A stretch of 64,000 bases of DNA from Melioribacteraceae bacterium (lineage in GTDB: Bacteria > Bacteroidota > Ignavibacteria > Ignavibacteriales > Melioribacteraceae), in NCBI GenBank assembly GCA_023230485.1, contig JALNXG010000005.1:1-64000 (forward strand), read 5' to 3'. A program made the position numbers and the translations under genes. The notes under the pieces are model-generated. The model made no database searches and had not been told where the DNA came from. It was given only the letters and a program-made list of their open reading frames with translations. Below, piece by piece: positions 17,881-27,937 of the stretch (its first letter is position 1; each line of letters opens with the position of its first letter).

Positions 17881-20367
17881 ATGGAAAAAATATCATTAAA
17901 CAAAGGTTGGAGTTTTATATTAAACCCCAAATGCAAAAATTATATTAAAGATTATTCTTCTATTAAAAGCAAAAAATTACCTGCAAAAATTCCAGGGACA
18001 ATTCACACTGATTTATTAAAGCATCACTTAATTGATGAACCATTTTATGCTGATAATGAATTAAAATTGCAATGGATTTCTGAACTTGATTGGACTTATG
18101 AAAATGAATTTGACTATAATGAACAGATTAATGGTAATGAAGCAATTGTTTTTGAAGGAGTTGATACTATCTCAGAAATATATCTGAATAAAACTCTTCT
18201 CGGTACAACAAAAAACATGTTTCTTCGTTATGAATTTTCTATCTCAAAAATATTAAAGGAGAAGGGAAACAAATTAAGAGTTGTTTTGAAATCGCCTACA
18301 AAATATGCTTTAGCGGAAGAAAAAAAATATGGCAAACTTCCGGTCGCATTAAATTCTTATCGAGCATATATAAGAAAAGCCCAATATTCATTTGGTTGGG
18401 ATTGGGGTCCTATCTTTGCAACCTCAGGTATCTGGAAGAATGTGTATATCGCAAAAAATAATTTCCCTGAGATTGAGTCTATTAAATTCGACACCATCGA
18501 AGCAACAGAATCTTTAGCAAAAATAAAAATCTCTTTTTCAATTAAGAACAAAGCAAACAAGAATAATTCTGCAAAAATTAAACTACAAAGTAAAAGTGAT
18601 CTGTTGGAATACTCGTTAGACAAATGTAAAGTAAAAAATGAATTAGTTGTTACAATCGAGAAGCCAAGACTTTGGTGGTGTAATGGATATGGAGAACCAA
18701 ATTTATATGATCTAGAAATTTCATTATTAGATAAAGATGACGTAACAATAAATACAATTAGTAAAAAAATAGGTATCAGAACTATCGAATTAAAACTTAA
18801 GCAAGATAAAAAAGAAGTATTTTATTTCCTATTAAACGGTGTAAAAATATTCTCGAAAGGAGTTAATTGGATACCCGGAGATGCTTTTCTTGAGCGTGTA
18901 GCAGATGAAAAGTACCGTAATCTTCTTACCTATGCAGTTGCCGGTAATATGAATATCGTAAGAGTTTGGGGAGGCGGAATTTATGAGAAGGATATCTTTT
19001 ATGAATTATGCGATGAGCTTGGTTTATTAGTTTGGCAGGATTTTATGTTCGCTTGCGGCGCTTATCCCGAAACAAAAGATTTTATACAAAATGTTAGCGA
19101 TGAAGTTTTCTATAATGTAAATAGAATTCAATTCCATCCTTCAATAGCTATATGGTGCGGTAATAATGAAAATGAATGGAACTGGACAAAAGAGCAGCAT
19201 TCAGATTATATCAATATGCCTGGATATAAAATTTACAGCCAATTAATCCCTGATATATTGAAGAAAGAAGACCCTAATAGAGCTTATTGGGAATCATCTC
19301 CATTCGGTTTTGATACAGACCCCAATTCGCAAACAAGTGGTAATAGACATCAATGGGATGTATGGAGCAGTTGGACTGACTATACAAAAATTATCGAAGA
19401 TAATAGTTTATTCGTAACGGAATTTGGATTCCAAGGTACTGCTAACGAAACCACTTTGAATAAATATATTCCGAAAACAGATAGAAAAATTCATAGTAGG
19501 CTCTTTGAATTTCATAATAAGCAAACTGATGGTAACGAAAGAGTAATCCGATTTATTTCTGCTCACTTTCCGCTAAAAACTGATTGGGAAAAATTTAATT
19601 ACCTAAGCCAATTAAATCAGGGACTTGCACTTAAAACTTGTCTTGAACATTGGAGGTTTAATCAAACAACAGAAGGTTCAATTATTTGGCAGATTAATGA
19701 TACTAACCCCGTCACAAGTTGGTCGCTTATCGATAGTGAACAGCTTCCAAAAATGGCTTACCATTTTGTAAAAGAAGCTTTCGCTGATGTGGCACATCGA
19801 ATAATTAAAGAAAATGATAAGTATTATATGGAAATCAGCAACCATTCTACTAAAGCCGTAATATATAACTACACGATTTATATTTATGCTTCTGAGGAAA
19901 CCTATTTTAAAAAAATGATTATAGGCAATGGTACTATTGAGAAACAGTCTCAAATTAAGTTATGGATTCCTGCTATCAAAAAATATTTTACTGCTGATGA
20001 TATATTGCTTACAACGTTATATAAAAGAAGGGAAGTATTGCACTGGAATTATTATATTGAGAAAGAATGGAAATATTTTAATCTACCAAAAGCAGAGATA
20101 AAAATTTATGAGATAGGTTTTAATAGTTTTCATGTTCATTCAAAGACTTTACAGTTTTTTGTCGATATCAGTGCAGGTAATTCAATTTTCTCTGAAAGGG
20201 GATTTATCCTTTTGCCTGGAGAAATGAATATTATAGGAAGCAATAGTAAGAAAAAAATATTAGGGACAGATATTAAAGTTACTTCACTTAATAATATTTT
20301 AGATGAGAAAAATGAAAACAAAGTTGATTTTATTGATAGGATTGATGTTACTAAGCTTCTCAAATGA
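17881..20367 (+). CDS. Beta-mannosidase, glycoside hydrolase family 2
   Basis: An 828-residue protein of normal length for GH2 beta-mannosidases, with no signal peptide. The N-terminal sugar-binding domain has PGTIHTDLLKHHLIDEPFYADNE and WISELDWTYENEF, and the GWDWGP motif is present, all typical of the mannosidase branch. The TIM barrel carries the acid/base Glu430 in WCGNNENEW and the nucleophile Glu514 in VTEFGFQG; NMNIVRVWGGGIYE is the usual barrel strand. It releases mannose from the non-reducing end of beta-mannosides in the cytoplasm and complements the GH130 enzymes. The last 65 bases overlap the next gene in another frame. Confidence 0.95.
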   Translation: MEKISLNKGWSFILNPKCKNYIKDYSSIKSKKLPAKIPGTIHTDLLKHHLIDEPFYADNELKLQWISELDWTYENEFDYNEQINGNEAIVFEGVDTISEIYLNKTLLGTTKNMFLRYEFSISKILKEKGNKLRVVLKSPTKYALAEEKKYGKLPVALNSYRAYIRKAQYSFGWDWGPIFATSGIWKNVYIAKNNFPEIESIKFDTIEATESLAKIKISFSIKNKANKNNSAKIKLQSKSDLLEYSLDKCKVKNELVVTIEKPRLWWCNGYGEPNLYDLEISLLDKDDVTINTISKKIGIRTIELKLKQDKKEVFYFLLNGVKIFSKGVNWIPGDAFLERVADEKYRNLLTYAVAGNMNIVRVWGGGIYEKDIFYELCDELGLLVWQDFMFACGAYPETKDFIQNVSDEVFYNVNRIQFHPSIAIWCGNNENEWNWTKEQHSDYINMPGYKIYSQLIPDILKKEDPNRAYWESSPFGFDTDPNSQTSGNRHQWDVWSSWTDYTKIIEDNSLFVTEFGFQGTANETTLNKYIPKTDRKIHSRLFEFHNKQTDGNERVIRFISAHFPLKTDWEKFNYLSQLNQGLALKTCLEHWRFNQTTEGSIIWQINDTNPVTSWSLIDSEQLPKMAYHFVKEAFADVAHRIIKENDKYYMEISNHSTKAVIYNYTIYIYASEETYFKKMIIGNGTIEKQSQIKLWIPAIKKYFTADDILLTTLYKRREVLHWNYYIEKEWKYFNLPKAEIKIYEIGFNSFHVHSKTLQFFVDISAGNSIFSERGFILLPGEMNIIGSNSKKKILGTDIKVTSLNNILDEKNENKVDFIDRIDVTKLLK

Positions 20368-23300
20368 TTTTAGTCAGCAATTGACTATCAATAGAATAGA
20401 AATGATGCCTAATAGTCCAACCCCTTATATTATGAGGGATTGGAAGAACGTCGCACGTGGATACGATTCTATCGCATATAATTTAAATGCTTCCGGCACT
20501 TATCTGCCTTTGATTAAAGTTCAGAATGATGCAGTCAATTACCCGGGGGAACAATTTTATAGTCTTAATAGCTATGTAGGTACAATTTACAATAATTCAG
20601 GTGAAGCAATAAATATACTGCCCTCATTAATCGGTGCAACCTTGGTCGGGATTGATAAAAGTAACCAGTACAGTTATAATTGGGTTAAAATGAGCCGAGA
20701 GTTTTTTAATAAGAAATCGGGTGAAAATGTTTATCTAAATTCACCGGCTACAAGTACAGGAGATGATTGGTGGTATGAGACTATGCCGAATGTATTTTTT
20801 CAGCAGCTATATAAATTGTATCCAAATACGATTGATTATAAAAATCAATTCATAACTCTTGCCGATAGGTGGCTCGAATCAGTTAATGCAATGGGTGGAA
20901 GTACCACTCCATGGACAATTCCTAATATGAATCACCGTGCATGGAATCTAATTACTATGATGCCGAATGATAGTGATGTACCCGAACCTGAAGCCGCCGG
21001 TGCGATTGGTTATATATTGTATAATGCTTATCAAGAAACAAATGATCAAAAATATTTAATTGGTGCAGAATGGTGTATGGAATATCTAAATACACTAAAC
21101 TCAAATCCTGCTTATGAAATTCAATTGCCTTACGGAGTTCTTACTGCGGCTAGAATGAATGCCGAAATCGGTACTACTTATGATACCCCTAAAATGCTCA
21201 ATTGGTGTTTTGACTTAACTCAATTAAGAAGTTGGAATGTGATAGTCGGTAAATGGCAAGCTCAAGATGTAAGTGGCTTGATAGGTGAAGATTCTGATCG
21301 ACAGTATGCGTTTTCTATGAACGGGTTTCAACAAGCAGGGGCATTAGTTCCATTAGTCAAGTATGACGAAAGATTCGCTAATGTAATTGGAAAGTGGATT
21401 TTAAATCTTGCAAATGCTTCACGATTATTTTATTCTGATTATGTTGATGACCTAAGGCAGGATAGTAGAATATGGGCAAAAGAATATGATCCTAAATCAT
21501 ATATAGCTTATGAAGCTTTGCTTAAAGGTAATACCGGCTGGGCTACGGCCACGGGTGATGCTAAAAAAGGTGGCTGGGCAAGTACCAATCTTTCCTTATA
21601 CAGTTCTTCATCTGTCGGTTATCTTGCGGCAATTGTTGATACGACAGATATCCCAATGATTTTGCAATTGGATTTAAATGCTACTGATTTTTATAAAAAA
21701 AATAATTTTCCTTCATACTTAGTTTATAATTCTTATTCAGAAGCGAAAGATGTAACAATTAAAATCCCTTCCGGCACTTATGATTTATATAATTTGAGGG
21801 GAAATAATTTTATAGCTAATAACATTTCTAACGATTTTCAAATATCTGTAAATCCTCTTAGCTCATCTACTATTATTTGTATCCCTTCCGATGGTATAAA
21901 AGAAACAAAAAATAATAAACTCTTCGTAAATGGTCTTGTTATTGATTATGATTTGGGCTTGGAAGTAAATTTGCCGCCAAGAATTAAATCACTCTCCGCC
22001 CCTGAATCTACGATCAAGTTAGGAAAGAAAACAAATATTTACTGTACGGTTTACGATAGAGAAAATTCTACGATTAATTTTTCTTGGTCGGTAACAAAAG
22101 GAAATATTACCGGAAGCGGTCCTGAAATTGAATTTACCCCGAGTGAACTCGGAGAAGCAATAATAAAATTAATTATAACGGATGATAGTTCACAATCCGA
22201 TACTTCTGAAATAAAAATAAATGTAGTTGAATCAATTAATAATGCTCCGCAAATTAATCTCTTAAAGGCAGAGTCAAGGAAACTTAATCTCGGTGAAAAA
22301 TCAAAACTAATTTGTAAAGCATCTGATCCTGAAGAAGATAATATAACAATTAATTGGAGCAGTAAGTTCGGTACGTTTGAAATAATTTCTGATACAACAT
22401 ATTGGGTTGCGCCACTTACTGAAGGAGTTTACTTTCTAACTTGCTCAGTTGATGATGGGAATGGAGGAGATGTAATTGATAGTATCAAAGTTCTTGTTCG
22501 TGATTTTCAAAAATATAGTACTCCAAATTTAATAGCTTATTATCCATTTAATTCAAATGTACTCGATGAAAGTGGGAATGGAAATAATGGAATTAATAAC
22601 GGTGCTCTTTTTGTTAATGATCGATTAAATCAATCTAAGAGTGCCCTGAATTTTGATGGAGTCAATGATAATGTACAAATTAAGAATAATTCAGCTCTCA
22701 ATTTTCAAAATGGAATTTCAATAAGCTTTTGGATTAAAACGGAATCATTAACTGATAAAGAAACTTATATAATTTCACATGGAAGTTATGATAATCGATA
22801 TAAAATATCTATTTCAGCTAAAAAACTTAGATGGACAATTAAGACTAATAATTCAGTAAATAATGGAATTATAGATTTAGATAGTGAACTTTCACTTAAA
22901 TCCAATTCCCTATATCATTGTGTTGCTTCTTATAATGGAACTGATTTAGAAATCTGGATTAATGGTGACTTAAATGGATTTACTCAGTGGAGCGGGAAAC
23001 TTCTAACATCAAGTCAAGACTTGATGATTTCTCAAATGCTCCCTGGTAATGTAAATTATAATTTCAAGGGTAATATTGATGAAGTAAGAATTTATGATAA
23101 TATTCTATTGCCTTCAGAAATTAAGAAATTAATCGATATTCCAGTATCAGTAAAAGAAAAAAAAGAACAAATACCCACAGAAACAAAATTAGTTTCAAAC
23201 TATCCCAATCCATTTAATCCATCGACAGTAATTAATTATCTCGTTTCATCGCCTGGCGTAGTTAAAATAGAGATTTATAATTTGCTCGGCGAAAAGATTA

Positions 23301-23455
23301 AAGAATTAGTGAATGAAGAAAAACCAATTGGCAATTATGTAACTCGTTGGGAAGGGAAAAATGAGAATGGAAATATAGTCTCATCAGGGATATATTTTTG
23401 CATTCTATCAAATAAAAGCAGTATATCAAAACTTAAGCTTCTCTTAATTAAATAA
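20303..23455 (+). CDS. Multidomain T9SS-secreted protein: unassigned N-terminal domain, two PKD-like, LamG-like, sorting domain
   Basis: A 1050-residue protein whose signal peptide (KTKLILLIGLMLLSFSNDFSQQ) is encoded entirely inside the 65-base overlap with the beta-mannosidase gene, so the overlap is real; ATG 20312 is an alternative start. Residues about 25-540 are an aromatic-rich, mostly helical region (GDDWWYETMPNVFFQQLYKLYP, NMNHRAWNLITMMPNDSDVPEPEAAGAIGYILYNAY, GVLTAARMNAEIGTTYDTPKML) that I cannot assign. Two PKD/Ig-like repeats follow (about 556-641 and 646-732), then a laminin-G/concanavalin-like domain (about 743-943; NLIAYYPFNSNVLDESGNGNNG), then the sorting domain (about 963-1050; NYPNPFNPSTV). 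The LamG module suggests glycan binding; the N-terminal region may be a mannan-active enzyme. Confidence 0.8.
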   Translation: MRKMKTKLILLIGLMLLSFSNDFSQQLTINRIEMMPNSPTPYIMRDWKNVARGYDSIAYNLNASGTYLPLIKVQNDAVNYPGEQFYSLNSYVGTIYNNSGEAINILPSLIGATLVGIDKSNQYSYNWVKMSREFFNKKSGENVYLNSPATSTGDDWWYETMPNVFFQQLYKLYPNTIDYKNQFITLADRWLESVNAMGGSTTPWTIPNMNHRAWNLITMMPNDSDVPEPEAAGAIGYILYNAYQETNDQKYLIGAEWCMEYLNTLNSNPAYEIQLPYGVLTAARMNAEIGTTYDTPKMLNWCFDLTQLRSWNVIVGKWQAQDVSGLIGEDSDRQYAFSMNGFQQAGALVPLVKYDERFANVIGKWILNLANASRLFYSDYVDDLRQDSRIWAKEYDPKSYIAYEALLKGNTGWATATGDAKKGGWASTNLSLYSSSSVGYLAAIVDTTDIPMILQLDLNATDFYKKNNFPSYLVYNSYSEAKDVTIKIPSGTYDLYNLRGNNFIANNISNDFQISVNPLSSSTIICIPSDGIKETKNNKLFVNGLVIDYDLGLEVNLPPRIKSLSAPESTIKLGKKTNIYCTVYDRENSTINFSWSVTKGNITGSGPEIEFTPSELGEAIIKLIITDDSSQSDTSEIKINVVESINNAPQINLLKAESRKLNLGEKSKLICKASDPEEDNITINWSSKFGTFEIISDTTYWVAPLTEGVYFLTCSVDDGNGGDVIDSIKVLVRDFQKYSTPNLIAYYPFNSNVLDESGNGNNGINNGALFVNDRLNQSKSALNFDGVNDNVQIKNNSALNFQNGISISFWIKTESLTDKETYIISHGSYDNRYKISISAKKLRWTIKTNNSVNNGIIDLDSELSLKSNSLYHCVASYNGTDLEIWINGDLNGFTQWSGKLLTSSQDLMISQMLPGNVNYNFKGNIDEVRIYDNILLPSEIKKLIDIPVSVKEKKEQIPTETKLVSNYPNPFNPSTVINYLVSSPGVVKIEIYNLLGEKIKELVNEEKPIGNYVTRWEGKNENGNIVSSGIYFCILSNKSSISKLKLLLIK

Positions 23456-23516
23456 ACTGTTCCCTTTTTTGAGTTGTACAAAAACCTTATTTTAGTCTCA
23501 CTAATAATAAGGTGTA

Positions 23517-24668
23517 ATGAATAACTTAGTTAACTATCCGGTAATGGCTGTGGATGATATTGTCCGTCCTACACAGCTTCTAATCGATTTAAGAATCTTA
23601 AAGGAAAATTATCTTAAAATTAAGTCGCACGTTTTTCCTTCTAAAGTAATGCCAATTTTAAAAGCTAATGCTTATGGTCATGGGCTTGTAAGAGTCGGGC
23701 AATTAATGGAAGAGCTGAAAGCTGATTATATTGGCGTTGCTGTACTCGAAGAGGGTATTCTCTTGCGTGAATCGGGAGTTACAATTCCTATATTGGTACT
23801 TGGTGGTATCTGGGGAAATCAAATCCCGGTTTTTATAAAATATGATCTTGCAATGACAGCCTCCTCGATTGAAAAATTACAGCAAATCGATGAAATATCC
23901 GATAAACTTAAAAAGAAAGCAAAAGTTCATTTAAAAATAGATACTGGTATGGAGCGCATTGGCGTTCATTATTATAGTGCCGATAAACTTTTAGAAGAAT
24001 CTCTCAAGTATAAAAGTATTATTGTAGAAGGAATTTACACACATCTCGCAAATTCTGAAAATAGAGATTTAAGTTACACTCGATTACAATTAGACCGATT
24101 TAACGAAGTTCTGCGATTTTATGATAGGCATTCGATTGAACTGCCGATCAGACATATATCTAATTCGGGTGCAATTTGTCAGATGCCCGAAGCAAATTTT
24201 GATATGGTGCGTCCCGGTATAATGCTTTATGGAATTTATCCATCAACAGAAACATACCCAACTCTTGAAGTCCTCCCTGTGCTTCAATGGAAATCATTAG
24301 TCGTTTATTTTAAGGTAATCAAACCAAATCATCCGGTAGGTTATGGCTCAAAATGGCAGAGTGATCATAATGTTCGAGCCGTTACTATTCCGGTTGGATA
24401 TGGTGATGGATATCTTAGAAGCATGAGTAGTTCTGCCGAAGTAATAATCCGAGATAAACTATATCCGGTGATTGGTTCTATCTCGATGGACCAAATAGTT
24501 ATAAATATTGAGCAGGATAGTGCGTTTAATGGTGATGAAGTTATATTGATTGGTAAATCGGATAATGTTGAAATTAAAGTTGAAGATTTGGCAAATTGGG
24601 CAGGTACTATTCCTTATGAAATTCTAACAAATATTAATACTCGAGTGCCGAGAATTTATATCGAATAG
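23517..24668 (+). CDS. alr: Alanine racemase
   Basis: The 383-residue PLP enzyme interconverts L- and D-alanine for peptidoglycan. The PLP lysine is Lys49 in LKANAYGHG and the second catalytic base is Tyr295 in VGYGDGYLR. Other fold landmarks are HLKIDTGMERIGV, YTHLANSE, HISNSGAICQMPEANFDMVRPGIMLYG, IGSISMDQ and INTRVPRIY. Length and motifs are those of a complete enzyme. The start has AAGGTG three bases upstream of ATG; a GTG within that site is less likely. It lies 61 bases after the secreted mannan protein on the same strand and is unrelated in function to its neighbours. Confidence 0.95.
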   Translation: MNNLVNYPVMAVDDIVRPTQLLIDLRILKENYLKIKSHVFPSKVMPILKANAYGHGLVRVGQLMEELKADYIGVAVLEEGILLRESGVTIPILVLGGIWGNQIPVFIKYDLAMTASSIEKLQQIDEISDKLKKKAKVHLKIDTGMERIGVHYYSADKLLEESLKYKSIIVEGIYTHLANSENRDLSYTRLQLDRFNEVLRFYDRHSIELPIRHISNSGAICQMPEANFDMVRPGIMLYGIYPSTETYPTLEVLPVLQWKSLVVYFKVIKPNHPVGYGSKWQSDHNVRAVTIPVGYGDGYLRSMSSSAEVIIRDKLYPVIGSISMDQIVINIEQDSAFNGDEVILIGKSDNVEIKVEDLANWAGTIPYEILTNINTRVPRIYIE

Positions 24669-24712
24669 AATTATGAGGCGAAGCACGTGTGTTTTTATTA
24701 AAATGTAAACTC

Positions 24713-24729
24713 TTTATTAATCTAATAAA
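24713..24729 (+). promoter_or_regulatory. Short inverted repeat upstream of the sigma-54 promoter (candidate activator site)
   Basis: TTTATTA and TAATAAA form a perfect inverted repeat around ATC, 50-70 bases upstream of the sigma-54 promoter match at 24781. Nine bases before it lies TGTAAACT (24704-24711), an 8-mer also found at the edge of the 15-bp inverted repeat upstream of the kinase promoter (33686-33693). In AT-rich DNA such repeats occur by chance, so this is only a candidate binding site. Confidence 0.3.
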
Positions 24730-24780
24730 CGTCTTAACTCATTAGCCCCCGAATATTAATTATTTTCAAAGAATATTCAT

Positions 24781-24796
24781 TGGCTTAATTTTTGCA
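24781..24796 (+). promoter_or_regulatory. Sigma-54 (-24/-12) promoter for the SGNH esterase gene
   Basis: TGGCTTAATTTTTGCA fits the consensus TGGCAC-N5-TTGCA at every position of the invariant TGGC and TTGCA blocks, with correct GG-to-GC spacing, and is preceded by T. Transcription would start near 24807, about 22 bases before the ATG at 24829. An NtrC-type activator is encoded in the same window, and a second match of the same form precedes the sensor kinase gene. Confidence 0.7.
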
Positions 24797-24828
24797 TTTT
24801 ATTGAAAAAATTCTGATCAGGCAAAACT

Positions 24829-26637
24829 ATGAAACAAAAATTTACAATTATTACATTTGTTTTTCTACTTATATCCTTTACTAGTTCGATGGCTCAATTG
24901 AAACAGATTAAAATAGCGTGTATTGGAAATAGTATTACTATCGGCGGTGGTGCTCTGTCATATCCGAATCAACTTCAAACGATGCTAGGCAATCATTATA
25001 TTGTTTCAAATTTCGGAGTCTCCGGCACGACTTTGTTAAAAAAGGGTGATTTTCCATACTGGAATGAACCCACATATAGAAATGCAAAAAACTTCAATCC
25101 TGATATCGTTATCATTAAGCTCGGGACTAATGATACAAAGCCACAGAATAGAATTTACTTAGATGAATATTATGATGATTATATGGATATGATAGGCGAA
25201 TTTAGAGCAAATGGGAAGAATCCTCAAATATTCGTATCTAGTCCCTGCCCAATTCAGATCGATGGGTTTGGCATCACTCAATCTGTATTAGTCGAGAAAG
25301 TTATTCCTGCTGCTGATTCTGTTCGGGAAGCATCAGGTTCTTACTTAATTGATTTTTATAATGCAATGCTTCCACATTCGGATCTTTTTTATGATGGAAT
25401 CCACCCTTCTAATGCAGGTAATACAATCTTAGCTCAAACCGCTTATGATGCAATTATTAATAGCGCGACAGGGATAATCAGAAGTTTTTATGCAGTCCCT
25501 AATTTTTATGAGCAAGGGGAACAAGTAAAACTTTATTGGGAAACTACAAGCGGTACAAAAGTAAAAATTAATAATCAATCTGTAAATTCAACAGACTCAA
25601 TGGTCGTAGCTCCCGGTAATGAAGAGCAATATATTTTGATAACGGAAGGAGACGCACCTGATACTTCTACTATTGAGGTTAAATATATGGCTCCGGGAAA
25701 AATTACTGCCTTTGCAGCTGATCCTTTAAAAACCGAATTAGGCGCCGGGGAAGAAGTAACATTAACTTGGGAAACTACTAACGGTTCAGAAGCTAAAATC
25801 AATGGAGAATCAGTAGAAGCTAAAGGAAGTAAGATTGTAACTCCACTGCAAACTACGACATACATTCTTTCGGCAACCGGAGTATCGAGTGAAGAGAAAT
25901 CATTAACTATTGAAGTGGTAGATGCTTCCTTAATTAATAGAGCTATAAATTATCCAACAAAAGCATTAAGTGTTTACGATACTTCTAAAGCATCTTTTGT
26001 AAATGATGGTGATTTAAATACCTTATGGCAGAGTGGCAATGCCTCTACTCAATGGATTTATATTGATCTCGGGAGAAAAATTAATATCAATAGAATTGTT
26101 ATCTATTGGGGTGGCAATTATTCTTCTGATTATCATATCGAAATCCTAAAATCTAACGGAGCTACTTCCAGGATATATTCGTCTAGTAATAAAGGTGATG
26201 GCGATACTGATGATATTACGAGTTTATCCGGTTACTCTAATATCGTTCGTGTTCTCGCTGTTAATAGAAATGATCCTTCTAAAGGTTTAGAAATTCGAGA
26301 AATTGAAATTTATGGCACACTAAAAACAAATTCGGTGGAAGAAGAAGCGCAAATCCCGATCGAATATTCATTAGAACAGAATTACCCTAACCCATTTAAT
26401 CCTGAAACTAATATTAAATATAGTGTTTCGAATCCGGGAATTGTTTCTTTAAAAGTTTATGATTCTCTTGGAAAATTGGTTAGAGTTTTAGTTGATGAAT
26501 CAAAATCCACTGGTAGGTTTGAAATTAAGTGGAATGGAAAAGATGATTCAGGAAAAAATGTAAGCTCAGGGATCTACTTTTGCAAGATGAACATACAAGG
26601 TATAAATAAATCGATTAAGATGGTTTTAGTAAAATAA
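24829..26637 (+). CDS. T9SS-secreted SGNH/GDSL esterase with Ig-like and F5/8C (CBM32-like) domains
   Basis: A 602-residue protein with signal peptide (ending SSMAQ at about 23). The SGNH hydrolase domain spans about 24-210: block I IACIGNSIT with nucleophile Ser35, block II FGVSGTT, block III KLGTNDT, and block V DGIHPSN with Asp189 and His192. Two Ig-like repeats (about 218-365; both contain a W-E-T-T strand) are followed by a discoidin/F5-8C carbohydrate-binding-like domain (about 371-497; DLNTLWQSGNASTQWIYIDLG) and the T9SS sorting domain (about 512-602; NYPNPFNPETN). It probably removes acetyl or similar esters from a polysaccharide at the cell surface. It stands alone between a sigma-54 promoter and a terminator. 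Confidence 0.88.
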   Translation: MKQKFTIITFVFLLISFTSSMAQLKQIKIACIGNSITIGGGALSYPNQLQTMLGNHYIVSNFGVSGTTLLKKGDFPYWNEPTYRNAKNFNPDIVIIKLGTNDTKPQNRIYLDEYYDDYMDMIGEFRANGKNPQIFVSSPCPIQIDGFGITQSVLVEKVIPAADSVREASGSYLIDFYNAMLPHSDLFYDGIHPSNAGNTILAQTAYDAIINSATGIIRSFYAVPNFYEQGEQVKLYWETTSGTKVKINNQSVNSTDSMVVAPGNEEQYILITEGDAPDTSTIEVKYMAPGKITAFAADPLKTELGAGEEVTLTWETTNGSEAKINGESVEAKGSKIVTPLQTTTYILSATGVSSEEKSLTIEVVDASLINRAINYPTKALSVYDTSKASFVNDGDLNTLWQSGNASTQWIYIDLGRKININRIVIYWGGNYSSDYHIEILKSNGATSRIYSSSNKGDGDTDDITSLSGYSNIVRVLAVNRNDPSKGLEIREIEIYGTLKTNSVEEEAQIPIEYSLEQNYPNPFNPETNIKYSVSNPGIVSLKVYDSLGKLVRVLVDESKSTGRFEIKWNGKDDSGKNVSSGIYFCKMNIQGINKSIKMVLVK

Positions 26638-26674
26638 TTTTTGTAGTCATTCGTGGAGAACTTTCTTTTATTTA

Positions 26675-26708
26675 GTGGTATGGAATAATACGCCATACCG
26701 CTTTTTTT
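26675..26708 (+). terminator. Rho-independent terminator after the SGNH esterase gene
   Basis: GTGGTATGG (26675-26683) pairs with CCATACCGC (26693-26701), with one G-T wobble, around a 9-base loop, and is followed by seven T (26702-26708). It isolates the esterase gene from the ABC importer genes downstream. Confidence 0.85.
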
Positions 26709-26782
26709 ATTTTCAATTTGTCTTACCCATAGGATAGGTTTATATTTCCATTCTCTATATTATTAAAATAATTCTTTATTAA

Positions 26783-27937
26783 ATGAACAAATTCTTTTTA
26801 CTCATATTATTATCGCTTTTGATTTCATGTACAAATCAAAATGATAGAAACGAAACAGCTAATAGGTCCGGCACTTCTATATTTAAAGATAAGTTGGTTA
26901 TAAATTATTCTGATAATTTTAAAATAGAGTATTTTGATAGCGTAAAAATCGTTACTGTTCTTTCTTCTGATTCGCTTAAGAAAGTAATGGCAATTTATCT
27001 TTTAGCTGGTGATAGTATAAAGAATATTCCAACGATTCCTAATGCGCAAGTGATTCGAACTCCCATTAAAAGTATTGCCGTACTCACATCTATTTATATT
27101 GGCTTTTTGGAAAAGCTAAATCTCCTAGATAAGGTTATGGCGGTAGATAATATAAATTACATTTTCTCCCCTTTAATTCATCAAAAATATGATGAAGAAA
27201 AAGTAAAAGAAGTTGGTGATGCGAATAATATGAATATTGAGAAAATATTTGCATTAAATCCGGGAATAGTTTTTACTTATGGAAATGGAAACCCACATCT
27301 CGATGGAAGTGAAAAACTAATTAGAAATAATATTCCAATTGCATCTTCAACTATCCATTTAGAAACCTCCTCCTTAGCGAGAGCCGAATGGATTAAATTT
27401 ATTGCCGCATTCTTTGATAAAGAAAAAGAAGCTAATGAAGTTTTCACACGAATTGAAGCAAGATATAATGAATTAAAAGTGGTTGCAAAGAGAGCGAAAA
27501 TAAATCCAACAGTTTTTACGGAGGCTATCTTTGGTGGTACTTGGTATGTCCCGGGTGGTAAAAGTTTTATGGCTTCTCTTCTTACTGATGCCGGTGCTAA
27601 TTATATCTGGAAAGGAAATAATGATATCGGAAGTCTTAAACTAAGTTTTGAACAGGTTTACGAAAAAGCCAATTCTGCTGATTTTTGGATTAATGTACTC
27701 TTTTGGAAAAATATGGAAGATGTATCAAAAAACGATCCTCGCAATATAAAATTTAAAGCATTTAAAACAGGAAATATATATAATAATAATGCATCCATTA
27801 ATGAGAATGGGTTATTTGAATATTGGGAAAATGGAGTTGTTAATTGCGATTTAGTCCTTGCTGATCTGATAAAAATATTTCATCCTGAGCTTCTTCCCGG
27901 TCATCAGTTCAAATATTATAAAAAATTACAATACTAA
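26783..27937 (+). CDS. Cobalamin/iron-siderophore ABC transporter binding lipoprotein
   Basis: A 384-residue lipoprotein (signal MNKFFLLILLSLLISC) of the periplasmic-binding family 2 (BtuF/FepB type). Landmarks are RTPIKSIAVLTSIYIGFLEKLNLLDKVMAVDN, VGDANNMNIEKIFALNPGIVFTYG, a long central helix with FFDKEKEANEVFTRIEARYNEL, and FTEAIFGGTWYVPGGKSFMASLLTDAGANYIW. It delivers a corrinoid or ferric siderophore to the permease that follows (stop and start overlap in TAATG). The exact ligand cannot be told. No TonB receptor of the BtuB type is adjacent, and the 74 bases between the upstream terminator and the ATG are too short for a cobalamin riboswitch. Confidence 0.85.
   Translation: MNKFFLLILLSLLISCTNQNDRNETANRSGTSIFKDKLVINYSDNFKIEYFDSVKIVTVLSSDSLKKVMAIYLLAGDSIKNIPTIPNAQVIRTPIKSIAVLTSIYIGFLEKLNLLDKVMAVDNINYIFSPLIHQKYDEEKVKEVGDANNMNIEKIFALNPGIVFTYGNGNPHLDGSEKLIRNNIPIASSTIHLETSSLARAEWIKFIAAFFDKEKEANEVFTRIEARYNELKVVAKRAKINPTVFTEAIFGGTWYVPGGKSFMASLLTDAGANYIWKGNNDIGSLKLSFEQVYEKANSADFWINVLFWKNMEDVSKNDPRNIKFKAFKTGNIYNNNASINENGLFEYWENGVVNCDLVLADLIKIFHPELLPGHQFKYYKKLQY

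Noticed and set aside
26709..26782. Possible cobalamin riboswitch before the corrinoid/iron importer genes
   Set aside because: Only 74 bases lie between the upstream terminator and the start codon, and no B12-box-like sequence was seen.
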